From contig NC_133933.1 in NCBI RefSeq assembly GCF_031877795.1, forward strand, positions 72,234,503 through 72,298,502: a stretch of 64,000 nt of DNA, given 5' to 3'. Origin of the DNA: Strix aluco (taxonomy: Eukaryota > Chordata > Aves > Strigiformes > Strigidae). A program made the position numbers and the translations under genes. The notes under the pieces are model-generated. The model had not been told where the DNA came from. It made no database searches and worked only from the letters and a program-made list of their open reading frames with translations. Positions within the stretch are counted from its first letter, which is position 1, and every line of letters begins with the position of its first letter. Positions 39,084-50,510 of the stretch are shown here, piece after piece.

Positions 39084-42000
39084 TGTCAGCTCTTTTCACT
39101 CATAGCTGAACCTTCTATGAACTTCACTTGATTAGGCTGAATTGCTTCTCTTGTTAAGAGAAACTCCTGTAAACACAGCAAAACTTGAAACGCTGTGTTT
39201 CAGAGATTTTAAAATTGATTTTATTATGAAGTAGTATTTTATTCAAAATGTACTTTGTATTTATTTTTAAATGGCATGCAACTTTTCTATTCTATTTGAG
39301 TTATAAGCAGCATACTGAATCAGAAATACGATTATTTTATTTTTTTCTGAAATGCTCAAACCTCTCAGAAACATGACATCCAGGGCAGTGCGTAGTATCT
39401 CTGTGGCCATCTCTTCCCCTGCTCACAGTCACAGAAACTCCAAAATTACAGGAAAGACTGAAACATGAAACAAAGTAGGGCGTTTCACATAATGCGTTAC
39501 TTCCTCAGTCCACATGCTGCTGAGGATGGGGTCTTGCTGTATTGCGTAAAAAAGCCAGAAAAGAGAATGAAACTCTCCGTGGACTACAATAGTCCTTTTG
39601 ACTGTAGGCATTAAGGAAAAAACAGTTTCAAGAAGCAATGCCAGCCTAGAGGATTAGCCTCTAATTATACTACTTACTGTTGTGGCATCAGCTCCTTTAA
39701 GTCTTTATCCACCTGCACTTTAAACTCCCTATCAATAGAGGCAAGGTTTCACTTTATTAGTTGTCTTCTTTGAGAGCTCTAGCAAAACATGAAAAGATGG
39801 ATCTTTGCTGCCTTGAGGGAGATCACTGTCTGTCTTGAATTATGAAGCAATCCCTTAAATTATCATCTTCAATGGATGACAGAAGTATCCACCCTCTGAA
39901 ATAATTAGCTAGCCAAGGAGCATGTAGCTCCTCCATCCTGCTGATTTCCCCCCCCCGACCATCAGAAATCCTCCATTATGGCTTTTATCTAGCACTTAAA
40001 ATTTCTATCAAACTTCCATGAGCACACCTGTGAGCATTTTGAGAAATATGGATTTGATGTGAGCATATGAAATTAACCTTTGATGCGGACAAAAACCTTA
40101 TAAAGTATCTAGCCAGGTAAAATCATTGATGGAGTTTAAAAAACCAGCTTTTGAGTATGTATGCTACGCAGTTGGTTAAAAATCACCAAACTAGCTGTTT
40201 TAGGCTTACTTACAGGCAAATAATGCACAAAACTGTGTTGTCTCTTGTATCTATGCCAAATGCCTAACACCAGGTCAAGTTAGTTCTACTTCAAGAATCA
40301 TCAGTCAACCATTTCCCACCCACAGTCCCTCTCTTCCTCAGGACATTTATGCTATTTATGAATATCTACTTTTAATTATTTGGTATATATGATCTATCAA
40401 AATTAAATCTATTGATCCAAGTTACTTTTAAATAGAGTCATTAGGGGGGAAAATTGTTTTAATGGAATACAGAAGTAAACCTCTACAGTCTGGTGTACTT
40501 TGAGAAAATCAGTATGTATTATTTGCAGTGTTTCACCAGTGTCCCCAAGAAAATCTATCCACAATCAGGGGCAAAGCATGCCAGGATGATATTAGTAAGA
40601 GCTAGTCCTCACCCTAAACAGTAAGGAGAAAGAACAGGGTTTTGCCTCAAGTCATTGCTATGTTAATTTTGATAGAATAAATGTGCCCAGAGGGTCAATG
40701 ATGTTAACATGACCTCATCACTCCAGAACAATAAGCAATTAAATAAGGGACTTGACTACAGATGCCTGAGCTTGCTATAGCAACAACCACCATTAACATA
40801 TTTTAACCTTTCATTAAAGATTCAAGAGAAAGTAGGAAAAAACCCTGAAAGCATTTAAAATGTGTGGCTTTCTTTTTAACAATGTGAGTTTCTTCCCTTT
40901 TACTGCCATGAGTTGGTTTTGGGGGGATTTTTTTAATGAGGAAAGACCTCAGTTTGGCAGTCTTTTAGAAGGCATTAAAGATGTTAACAGTGGTTTTTCT
41001 TGGATGTGAGAAAAATAGGGAGAGAGAAGGTTCATTGTAATGAACTGCAATAGCTCTGGTGCTGCTATAATGTCTCATCCCATGTCCCTGCAAACAAAAA
41101 TGAGATGGAGGCATGCAAAAGCAGCAACAACAACAAACAACAGCAAACCCAGAAAAGGCAGCTACTGTCTCCAATACTGATAGCTGCTTGTAACTTCATG
41201 GCTGGAAAAGGACAGAAACAACACGGTCCAGCCACCGAGAAATCTGAAAACATGTACTGATGTCAGGTTGCTTCAGGACATTGCTTTCTGGACTTGAACT
41301 TCACACAAGTGCTGGAAAATGAATGGTCTCAGCTGACTAAGCCTGAGTGCTTATTAAATAGGAGCCAAAAAGGAAAAGTAGAAAAGAGAGAGAAATGCAG
41401 TAGGGAATGAAAAATCTACACAGCTGTGTTTTTCTCTTGTCATGAACTCAACACCTGAGGTGGTTTTGTTTGGACAAAGTAGTATACTTTATTTTCAGTT
41501 TGTACTGATTTTTTTTTTTTAAAGTAATTGTATGAAAAGGATTGAGGTGGACTATTTTTTTTTTTACCTTGGTTGTGCTGAGATGTAGGTTCCTGCATAA
41601 CTGAAAGCTAGAGACAGTGCTACAAATGAAACCCAACCTTTCTGACCCCACCACATCTCCATTAATCCTTTTGTACTGTTTTTCTAAGACATTTCTCTGG
41701 AGCTTTCATACCACTGACCCTCTAAGCTAGCTGTTTCTTTTGTAGCTCCCTTTGTCTCTGGCTGAAAGGCTGAGGCAAACTTTGTAGCCTTGGGGATATT
41801 GGAGTGAGGAACCCAAATCCATGACTGGAGTTGTATGTTCTCAGCACTTTTGAAAGTTGTTCTCCTCTTAAGTAGTTTTCAATGCAGATTTGGGGACATC
41901 ACCTACTTTGCTAATTTTCATTGTTAGGTAATTTTTTACTGCCTGGTGTTTTCACTTTTCCTTAATGTCCAAACTGAAGCTTTTTTCCCAGGGTGCAATC

Positions 42001-42841
42001 AGTGGTGATTATAGAAAGAAGAGTCAAGAGGGAGCAAATAGTGTGCTGCTCCAAGAGCTGCAATTCAGTTCCTGGCTTTGACATTGGCAGGACTTCAGTC
42101 AGTCTGTCTCAAAGCAGTTGTAGGTTCAGAGATCCTAAGAGCAGGGAAGACTACCAGGCTATCTAGATATTCTTCCTACATGTACAGGTTTTGCTGTTCC
42201 TTTAGAGGGCAGATTAAAACATGTGTTTTTGTAGTGTGGCAGAGCTGGGAAGAGAGCCCCCTAGTGAAGTCTCAGTGCACCGACATATTGCAATTAAATA
42301 TTAATTAAATTATTAATTAACTTCCCTCCAGAACGGCAGGTCTGTTATCCCAGCCCCAGGGCACACCCATTGGAAGCCTCTCTCCAAGATGGGGGTACCT
42401 CCATCTCCCATGTCTGCCAGACCAGCGGCATGACACAGGCATCATGGGCATAGTCACACTGGAGAAACGTCAGGAAAACTTTTTGCTGGAGTCACAGCTT
42501 ACACTGACTAAATGAGCTCTTTCACCCCATATAGGTCAAACATTTCCCTAAACTGCATAAGCTATACTAGTAAACGACAAATTTACTGGTATGAGTTTCA
42601 CACACTTAGGCAAAGTTGCTGGCATAGCTGCGTCAGAGTCATATATTAGCTTTATTTTTGCTGTAGTCTGGGGATTGCTGGTGTAATTGTACTGACAAAC
42701 CATTTTATGGCACAGACGAGCACTAACTTGCAGCCATTAATTTGACTCAAGAGCTCATTCACCTGCACACTCTGTGTAATTTTTAAATCCAAATGTGAAG
42801 TTTCCTGATTCACCCTGTCATTTTGTTTTGTTTGTTTTCAG

Positions 42842-42851
42842 AGACATCTGA
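42842..42851 (+). CDS. Candidate terminal THEMIS exon B (alternative)
   Basis: A very strong acceptor (TTTTGTTTTGTTTGTTTTCAG) precedes AGACATCTGA. Joined to the exon ending at 38,444, it would finish the protein with R-D-I and a TGA stop at 42,849-42,851, leaving a long 3' untranslated region with AATAAA at 44,576-44,581. The acceptor is better than that of candidate A, but so short a coding part cannot be tested by reading-frame evidence. Confidence 0.3.
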
Positions 42852-45119
42852 AGCAAAATAATTCTGAAGTTAACTGAAACAAATAGGAAGCTGTGTCCTT
42901 CACACATTAAGATCGACTGCAACTAAGAAAAAGCTGCTCATGAAAGTGCCCTTCTTGTTTCTTGAAGAGCATATGAGACTGTAATTTAACTATAAGAATC
43001 CCCTGAGAAACTAAACTGCTTACTTGTCTTAAATAAGAAGTCAAACCAGCTAATGTCTCATGACCCTTTGAAGGGACAAAGTTCTTCTGTACATATTTAT
43101 TCATGAATTCAGATAATGATGCCAAGTCCAATCCTTCATTCTTATTGCACCTGAAATTCCAGTTGATTTTCTGAACCACTGCAGGGCATATACAAAAGGA
43201 ACATCCCTTGCTGAAACAGCTGCATGGCTGTTTCCTTTGTTTTTCAGAGAAGGGAAGGGTTAGAAAGGGGGATGAAGGGTTGTCTAAGGTGAATATCCAT
43301 TTTATTAGCCAGTGTCATATGCTTCAAGTTAAGGCTCAAAACTGGAAATGGCCAGATTCTGCCACTCTTTCAGATGATGAGCAATGCTTTATTGCGCAAG
43401 TAGTACTGTTGCACGACAAGTAATTCATCCTGGAAAGCAATGCCACTCCTCCCAGAGGGAAGTGCTACTCAGAAGGACTGGGAGTGCCTAAATTAGATAG
43501 CATTGCCATCTCCATAACCCCTTGCACAGCTGAAGTTGTCTAGAATCACACTAGAGCTATATACTTCACTATTATGTTCAGCAATTTGCTGAAAACACAG
43601 ACAGGAGGGAAAGACAGAAGCTGGAGCTGAAAGAGTAGTGTTTCTGACAGGCCTCCCAACTGAGAAAAAAGCTGCCTTCTTTAACAGGTCTGGGAAAAGC
43701 AATGCTGAAGAACTTCACCTGCACATTGTGTGTGGTACCTTGTATTTCCACACAAGCATCTGGGGGAAGAGGCAGCTTCAGGTGCCTCTCCGCATCACAC
43801 ATGAATGGCCAACACTACCCTGTTGGAGAGAGGGCATGGGAAGAGCAGAACAATCTCTTATACTTTTTTTAAACAAAACAAGTGTTTGCTTTGAAGGATT
43901 TCCTTTCACTTTATATTTCTGAAAATGAAAAAAAAGTGCCAAATGGTTACATGGTATCTGAAAGGATACAAGACCTCCTTGGCCCAGAAGGAGGGACCTC
44001 CCTTTGTGCCCTGACCATGCCCTGTGTGTGCGGAGCAGTGGCAGGGAGAGCCTCTGCTTACAGAGATGAGCATCTCAATGGGCTTGGCAGTGAGCATGTA
44101 ATTAGTGCTGGTATTAGAGCTGCCATATTCCTGTCTGGGATTGCTGTGTGCCATCACACGAGCTGCACAGGTAGAGTGTGCTTAACATCTTTGGGTGGCA
44201 CTGGACCTAGTCTTCATGTACTGGCAGAGCAAGTCTGATGCCCATCATTTATGGTATGAAAGAGTAAGAACTGGGCAGCACATGCATAGCAAGTGTTATG
44301 TACCTAGGAAGTGTCAGATCTGGGGCAAGCGCCTATCCCTCTGTCAATGATTCGACTCTCGGGGAAAACTATTGAGAACTGATGTGTAAATACACAGTTG
44401 ATGTGCCAAGAGTTTCCAGACTCAGCAGCAGGGTGATCAGAATGGCATATCCAGAAATCCCAGACACCATGGTGGAGAAAGGGAACATGTTTAGAAAGCC
44501 TAGACATAACACATTTTTAGTCCTACTGAGGCATTAATAAGCAAATGCTCACAAAAATGCCTTAATATACTTTAAAATAAAAGTCTTTTCAAGCAGGCAG
44601 TAAAGTATCTTCAGACTCGCCTATTAAAATTCTACCAAATGATTAATTTTCACTAATGCAAATTAATTTAGTATTTCTCAATATTGTCTCATATTAATTT
44701 ATTCAAGATAAATGTTCATCCTCATTAAAATCAGTTACAATTTAAGTATTAAGGATATTGCTCAGAGTGCTTTGATTCCATGCATATGTAGCATACAGTG
44801 TTTTGCATATCACTAGTTAATATGGAGGCTTGCAGGTGTGTACAAAACTTGTAACTGGCTGACACATCACTTGTGGGTATTTTTCACAAAAACCTGTATT
44901 TGTCTTTGTAGCAGCTCAAAACAGCCCTGTTCGTTATATCAGCAAATGTAGTCTGATATTTGAATAAAATGAATTTGTTGTGTATTTTACTGACTTTTTT
45001 TTCTTTTTCTATTGAATATCATGTTGTCCTCTGCTGGATGTCTGAAAGATATGATGTTACTACCACAATTCTCCTTCACTAAAGTACCAGAAGCCTGACT
45101 TCTGCTGCTAGAAAGGAGG

Positions 45120-45350
45120 AGAGGAAAGCCAACATCCTGCTGAGCTGCATTGGTGGAGCAGGGCCAGCAGGTCGAGGGAGGTGACTCTTCCCCTCTGCTC
45201 AGCACTGGCAAGGCCACATCTGGACTAATGTGTCCCATTTTGGGCTCCCTAGTACAAGAAGGACATGGACATACTGGAGTGAGTACAACAAAGGGCCATG
45301 AAGATAACTGAGGACTTGAAGCATCTGACATACAAGGAGAGGCTGAGATA
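45120..45350 (+). mobile_element. CR1 fragment, sense strand
   Basis: About 230 bases of diverged CR1 sequence from the C-terminal part of ORF2: GCCAGCAGGTCGAGGGAGGT, then CTGCTCAGCACTGGCAAGGC, TACAAGAAGGACATGGACAT and AAGGAGAGGCTGAGA. Both ends are truncated and the frame carries stops. It is an old dead copy. Confidence 0.8.
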
Positions 45351-46527
45351 GCCTAGAATAAGGCACTCATTAGTTGCTCTAGGTGTTAGGATGGGTGTGA
45401 ACAGGGTGGGATGCAGTTACTTTCCCAATAAAACTAAGCTTCTTTCAGACATTTTATAAAAGTAAATGGGATGTAGCTTGTGAACAAACCCCAGACTTAC
45501 CAGCCCTTTTTGCAACTTCTTCCATTTAAAATGCTTCCAAAGAGGAAATTTCTCTTCTTTGCATAGATCCTGTCACATAAGGAGTCACATTCTGCTACCC
45601 TTGTCACGTGCAACAATCCTGTCTTGTATATTCAACCTCATTGAGTTCAATGAGTTTTATTCATCTGAGTGAAGATGGCAGATTTTATGAACCTTGTAGC
45701 AGAGATGTCTCCAATAACCTTTCCTCAGGCACATGAGCCAACATCATATCCTCTCACAGAAATGAGAACTAGTCTGGCTGTTCAGTTTACATTACACAGA
45801 GGGACAGTGGCATTTGCATTCAGTTCTTGGCATGGAAGAGAAGCCGTGGTGCTGTGCTGAGAGGAAAGGGCATCCAGTCTTGCTGGGGAAAGAGGAGAGG
45901 AGGGAGGAGGCATGATGTAAGGTCCTAGGAAGAGGCTCAGGTTCGATGTTTAAGACTTAATAAGTACTGTGATTCCCTTATGCTGTACAGATGACCACAG
46001 TGATTCCATATTGTTTGCTAATACATGTTTGACAAAGCTATAATGTCATCACAATCCTTCAGGGACCTGGTTATCGTGCCCAGACATTAATGCTCAAGAA
46101 GACTACATTCAAGAGGGGAAAGCCATTTTCAGCTGAACACAGACCACAATTGCTATGCCTGAAGAGAATACAAGTGTATTTAAATAATAAGATATTTGCT
46201 TTGCAAAAGATTGGCATAAGCTTTTGTACAGACTTGTTAGCTTAAAGGCTTATCTCTTTTAATGCTAAGAAGTATTTTCAGTGTGTTCTCACTGAAGACC
46301 TGCTCAGGAGCAGCTGCTTCTGCAGCATTCCATGTATGCATAAGCCCTTATGAGATGGCATTTTCTGTTTGGATGATGAACATGCACATTTTTTATATAT
46401 CCAGCCTTTGTGCCTGGGAAGATAAGAAGTATCTTCTCCCTGCACTCTTCTTTAAACGCCAAAAGCTCGTCTGTTTAAATACAACATGTCAAACAAATGC
46501 TTATGTACCACTCTCTTTCCAATAAAA

Positions 46528-47395
46528 ATCGTAGAATCAAAGAATGGTTTGGGTTGGAAGGCACCTTAAAGATCATCTAGTTCCAACCTCCCTGCCATGG
46601 GAAGGGACACCTTCTTCCACTAGACCAGGCTGCTCAAAGCCTCATCCAACCTGGCCTTGAACACTTCCATGGAGGGGGCAGCCACAGCTTCTCTGGGCAA
46701 CCTGTTCCAGTGTCTCACCACCCTCACAGCAAAGAATTTCTTCCTTATATCTAATCTAAATCTACCCTCTTTCAGTTTAAAACCTCATCCTAGTACTACA
46801 CTCCCTGATAAAGAGTCCCTCCCCATCTTTCCTGTAAACTCCCTTGAAGTACTGGAAGGTCACTATAAGGTCTTCCTAGTGCCTTTTTCAGGCTGAGCAA
46901 CCCCAACTCTCTCAGCCTGTCCTCATAAAGGAGGTGCTCCAGCCCCCTGATCATCTTTGTGGCCTCCTCTGGACCCAGTTGAGCAAGTCCTTGTCCTTCT
47001 TATGTTGGGGGCCTCAGAACTGGACACAGGACTCCAGGTGTGGTCTCACAAGAGCAGACTAGAGGGGGAGAATCACCTCGCTCAACCTGCTGGCCACACC
47101 TCTCCTGATGCAACCCAGGATACGGTTGGCTTTCTGGGCTGTGAGCACACATTGCTGGCTCATACTGAGTTTTCCATCCACTAATACCCCCAAGTCCTTC
47201 TCCGCAGGGCTGCTCTCAATCCACTCATCTCCCAGCCTATATTTGTACTTGTATTTACTGACCCTTGTGCAGCACCTTGCACTTAGCCTTGTTGAACTTC
47301 ATGAGGTTTGCATGGACGCACCTCTGAAGCCTGTCAAGGTCCTTCTGGATGGCATCCCTTCCTTCCAGTGTGTCGACCACATCACACAGCTTGGT
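46528..47395 (-). mobile_element. CR1 retrotransposon, antisense, 5'-truncated
   Basis: On the - strand this is a CR1 3' portion of about 870 bases, with the 3' untranslated region at its left end (GTAGAATCAAAGAATGGTTT, then TTGGGTTGGAAGGCACCTT). The ORF2 remnant follows to the right, up to the [14 protein letters not shown] segment near 47,290. The open frames on the + strand here are antisense shadows. It is nearly the same as the 3' half of the CR1 copy at 58.5-59.4 kb, in opposite orientation. It lies between the 3' ends of THEMIS and LEG1, and an AATAAA (46,521) immediately precedes it on the + strand. Confidence 0.9.
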
Positions 47396-49959
47396 GTTTA
47401 TTCTTGCTATCTCTTCAGTTAATGCATATGATACTTTTCCTACCTCTCCTAAGACTGCCCAAGTGTTTTCCTAACATTTTTTTCACTTTGATATGCCTGT
47501 ACCATATTAACTTTCAACTCCTTGACACCATATTAAAACTGATAGTCTGCAAAGAGAAAGGTTTTTCTTCTTTCTACTTCCTGTGTTCGTGGCAGGTTGT
47601 TGCTGGGGTTTTTTTAATTTTTTCTTCCCTCCTTTTGTGCTGAGAGTGTTCTTGTGCTTTGCAACAATACATCTCTTTGATGAGCTTCCTCTGTCTCTTT
47701 TCTTGAGTTTTTGTGTTTTCTAGGATAGCCTTTTATGACTCTTTCTCTGGGACAGATAAACTGTGTGGGTCTGGTATAAGTGCAGCCTGCCAGAGGCTGG
47801 CAGGCTGGGCAGGAGGAAGGATTACCCTGCCTTTGCCTTGCTGCTGCTGCTCTTGCCCCAGTCCACTGCTGCCAGACACTGCCAGAGAGGGAGTACTGGG
47901 GTGGAGAACTCAGTCCAGCCCTTTTTATGTTCTTCTGTAACTTGAAATTCCTCATGTGTGTTATGATTTGGGAGTATGTGAAAACAGCTACATGATGTCT
48001 TGAGGGCCTGATCTTGCCAGGATTTTTAGAGATGCCTGTATGTACAAGTGCCTAGTCCCCATGCTCTGAGTGATATTGTCCCTGAGGCTCTGGGTGCAGC
48101 ATTGGCAGCACCTGGCAGCTCAGGCCAGCCTTGGAAAGCAGTAGCTCTTCCTAGGGCAGCCTCAGAAGTTATGATCCTTCTTTCTTGCAAATACACTGGC
48201 TCCTCTCTAATCCCCCTCATCCTCACAGCGCAGAGGAAGGGTCTGAGTGGGGCTCAGGGGGTTGCCCCATGGGGTAATGTAGACACGTTGTCAGCAAAAA
48301 GAATTCTTCTTTTTCCACCTTATTCCAGCCGCCTGTTCTGCTTAAGTTCAGTGATTACATCTCTTAACATTTTGGAGCTTAACATCACACAAAAGGAGAG
48401 GTAGAAACAGCCTTTCTTTCTAAAATGTCGCTTTTCTCCAGTCCACAAGGCTGGTTTATACTGCCTCTATCTGTCCCACCATACCTGCCACAGTCCTTTC
48501 CTGCAAACATACGCACAAACAGTTCATGCAACTCTTTCCCACAGTTACAAATGGTTTGCAGAAGGAAGTGGGAGACTTTAAGGATTTTATTCCATTGCAT
48601 TTTCTGTCCTGGAGAGTTTGGTTATCCATGAATCAATTAAAAACATTTAAAAAATTGTTTTTTCTAGATAACTGTCTGTGCTTCCCAGCTAGAGCAGCCC
48701 TTTCCAGCTGGTGCAGTCTGGCAGGTCTGCAGCCCCTGGGCTCTCCTAGGGATCCTTACCAGACCCTGCCTGGGGCAGTCCTTCACTTCATGCCATGCAA
48801 GTTATTCTTAAGATGTCTCATGGCCCATTTTGTCTCATTTGTAGTACAGAAGTTTAGATCCAAAAATGAGTTTAGGTTCAGATCTCCAAGCGTATTTAAA
48901 TTCTTAAAGCTTATCGAAAACATCCTATTGGGTGTTAGGAGCCTGAATGCCTCTATGGATATGGGCTGTAAGCACTTCAAACTTAAATAGAACAGAGCCC
49001 AGCAAGTGCTCTGATGCCCAGCATCACTGCAAAAATGAAATGGCAGTGAAACAGGTGGTATCAAGCCACGATTTTTCTTCGAAAATTAAACTGAAATAAA
49101 TTTCAGACCTTTTTCAGGTGTCAGTTCTTTGCACTATGTATATGAAGGCTCAACATACAATCAGAAAAAGAACGTGCTCCTCCTGGTGCCACCGAGGTTA
49201 GGGTGAGGGAAATACTGTAAAAAGAGTGTATCATTTTGAATCTCACTGCCTTCAGTAGTAGGAACTGGAGGTCCATGGCTCACAACGCCCTGCCGAGGAG
49301 AGCAGGCAACATGCCCTGCTCTGAAAACATAGCTGACCAGTTTGCTTTTGGGAAGTGTGGGTCTTTTTTAATGTTATGCACCAACAGTTAAAGTACTTAC
49401 GCTAGGTTCATTTTTGTTTTCTGCCTGGGAGTGTCCGAATCTACATCTTCTGCTTCCCAGCAGAACCTCCTAGCTGCCAGGTTAAAGGCTGCCCAGAGCA
49501 AGAACATCTTTGTTCTCCCTCCATACCTGTTAGGTGTCAAGGAGAGTCCTTTTTCCCACCAGCAAAAAGCACTTTATTATGCATTAGAGAGCATAGGCTG
49601 GAAATGAAGAGAGCCCAAAAAATTCTGCACAGATTAGGGATCACAGAGAAGGGGAAACCCAAGAATCCAATTCCTGCTTGAAAAAAAAAAAATGCGTTTT
49701 TGCATTTTGGCTAACATCTTTTTGCATGTAGGCCCTGTAAGCTCTATGTGTTGATACCTAAGAAAGCTAAAGAAGTGACAGCTGATACCTGTTTATAGCT
49801 CTGTGAAGACAGAGGTACTTTTCCCAGAGAAGAGGAAGGATGCCATTCCCCTTATGGAACAAAAAAGGGAGATTGCTGAAGAGGTCAGACTGTACATATG
49901 TCTATTATGTGACAGTTAGGAGAATATACTGGGTAAAACACAGGCTGTTACAGAGGCTC
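47396..49959. other. Intergenic, no gene seen
   Basis: Mixed-composition DNA between the CR1 copy and the LTR-like sequence. Overlapping open frames on both strands at 47,614-48,404 and 48,526-48,990 lack motifs and splice support. Confidence 0.45.
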
Positions 49960-50069
49960 CCAAATGAGCAACCAACCACCAAAAATAAAAAATTAATTAT
50001 TAACACAGTTAACTAGCTCTCCGTAAATTACAGGTTCGAATGTCTGCGAGAGGAGAACAGAACAACTTT

Positions 50070-50139
50070 CTAGGGTTTAACAGCAACCCAAAACGCAGAA
50101 CAAAGCCCCACTCCCTAGGGTTTAACAGCAACCCAAAAC
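50070..50139. repeat. Direct duplication, 45-base period
   Basis: The 24-base core starting CTAGGGTTTAACAGCAACCC occurs at 50,070 and again at 50,115, with identical sequence and a spacer of about 20 bases. It lies at the inner end of the LTR-like block. Confidence 0.9.
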
Positions 50140-50175
50140 ACTCTTATCACTCACCTGACAAGTGAGGGCTCTCAA

Positions 50176-50255
50176 CCTCGAGGACCTGCTCAGGGCAGCG
50201 TCCCAACCCAAGGCACCTCGAGGAGTTTCCTTGGGCAGCGTCTTGACCCAAGGGG
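50176..50255. repeat. Two 40-base tandem repeats
   Basis: Units 50,176-50,215 and 50,216-50,255 both start CCTCGAGGA and share GGGCAGCGTC at the same offset, then CCCAAGG near the end. They form the transcribed leader of the LTR-like block and differ at roughly a quarter of positions by eye. Confidence 0.8.
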
Positions 50256-50320
50256 AGAGTCCTTGACCCCAGCGTGCTGCTCCAGGGGACAAGCTCAAAA
50301 TGGCTCCCCCAGGGGACTCC

Positions 50321-50327
50321 ATTTATA
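50321..50327 (-). promoter_or_regulatory. TATA box of the LTR-like promoter
   Basis: On the - strand the sequence reads TATAAAT within GGGTATAAATGG. It lies about 40 bases downstream of a CCAAT box and ahead of a G+C-rich leader, so transcription would start near 50,295 and run leftward. The spacing is typical for an RNA polymerase II core promoter. Confidence 0.55.
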
Positions 50328-50510
50328 CCCAGGCTGAATCTGACCTGTAGCCAATAGCGGCTCCCATTGGCCAAAGGTCCCAACTACCGCGAAACCCCAG
50401 GAGCTGCTACACTTCAGCAGCCAAGAAGCTCTGCTTTCATTGGGCGGATGCACCTGCCACACAGGCCCATTTTGTCGTGGTCGTGCTTACAGTTGCAAAC
50501 ACGTAGACAA

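Larger units (their letters stand above)
38445..45119. other. THEMIS 3' end region and intergenic DNA
   Basis: It contains two candidate terminal THEMIS exons (listed separately) and candidate poly(A) signals AATAAA at 40,676, 44,576 and, just beyond, 45,427 on the + strand. Otherwise it is AT-rich with no recognised gene. Open frames near 43,200-44,240 show no motif. Confidence 0.45.
49960..50510 (-). mobile_element. LTR-like sequence, probable solo endogenous-retrovirus LTR
   Basis: A G+C-rich block with retroviral LTR-like architecture on the - strand. In order it holds CCAAT boxes (50,439-50,443 and 50,366-50,370), an opposite-strand CCAAT at 50,351, a TATA box (50,321-50,327) and a GC-rich leader with two 40-base tandem repeats (50,176-50,255). 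A consensus splice donor (CAG|GTGAGT, boundary 50,155/50,154) and a 45-base-period duplication of CTAGGGTTTAACAGCAACCC at 50,070 and 50,115 follow. No gag, pol or env remnants adjoin it, so a solo LTR is likely. Exact ends and target-site duplication could not be fixed. A cellular promoter is the alternative. Confidence 0.55.

Noticed and set aside
46657..47643. Several + strand open frames over the CR1 copy.
   Set aside because: Antisense shadows of the CR1 ORF2 remnant and its 3' untranslated region.
50025..50045. CAGGTTCGAATGTC resembling a tRNA T-loop.
   Set aside because: No acceptor stem, anticodon arm or D-arm could be built around it; it belongs to the LTR-like block.
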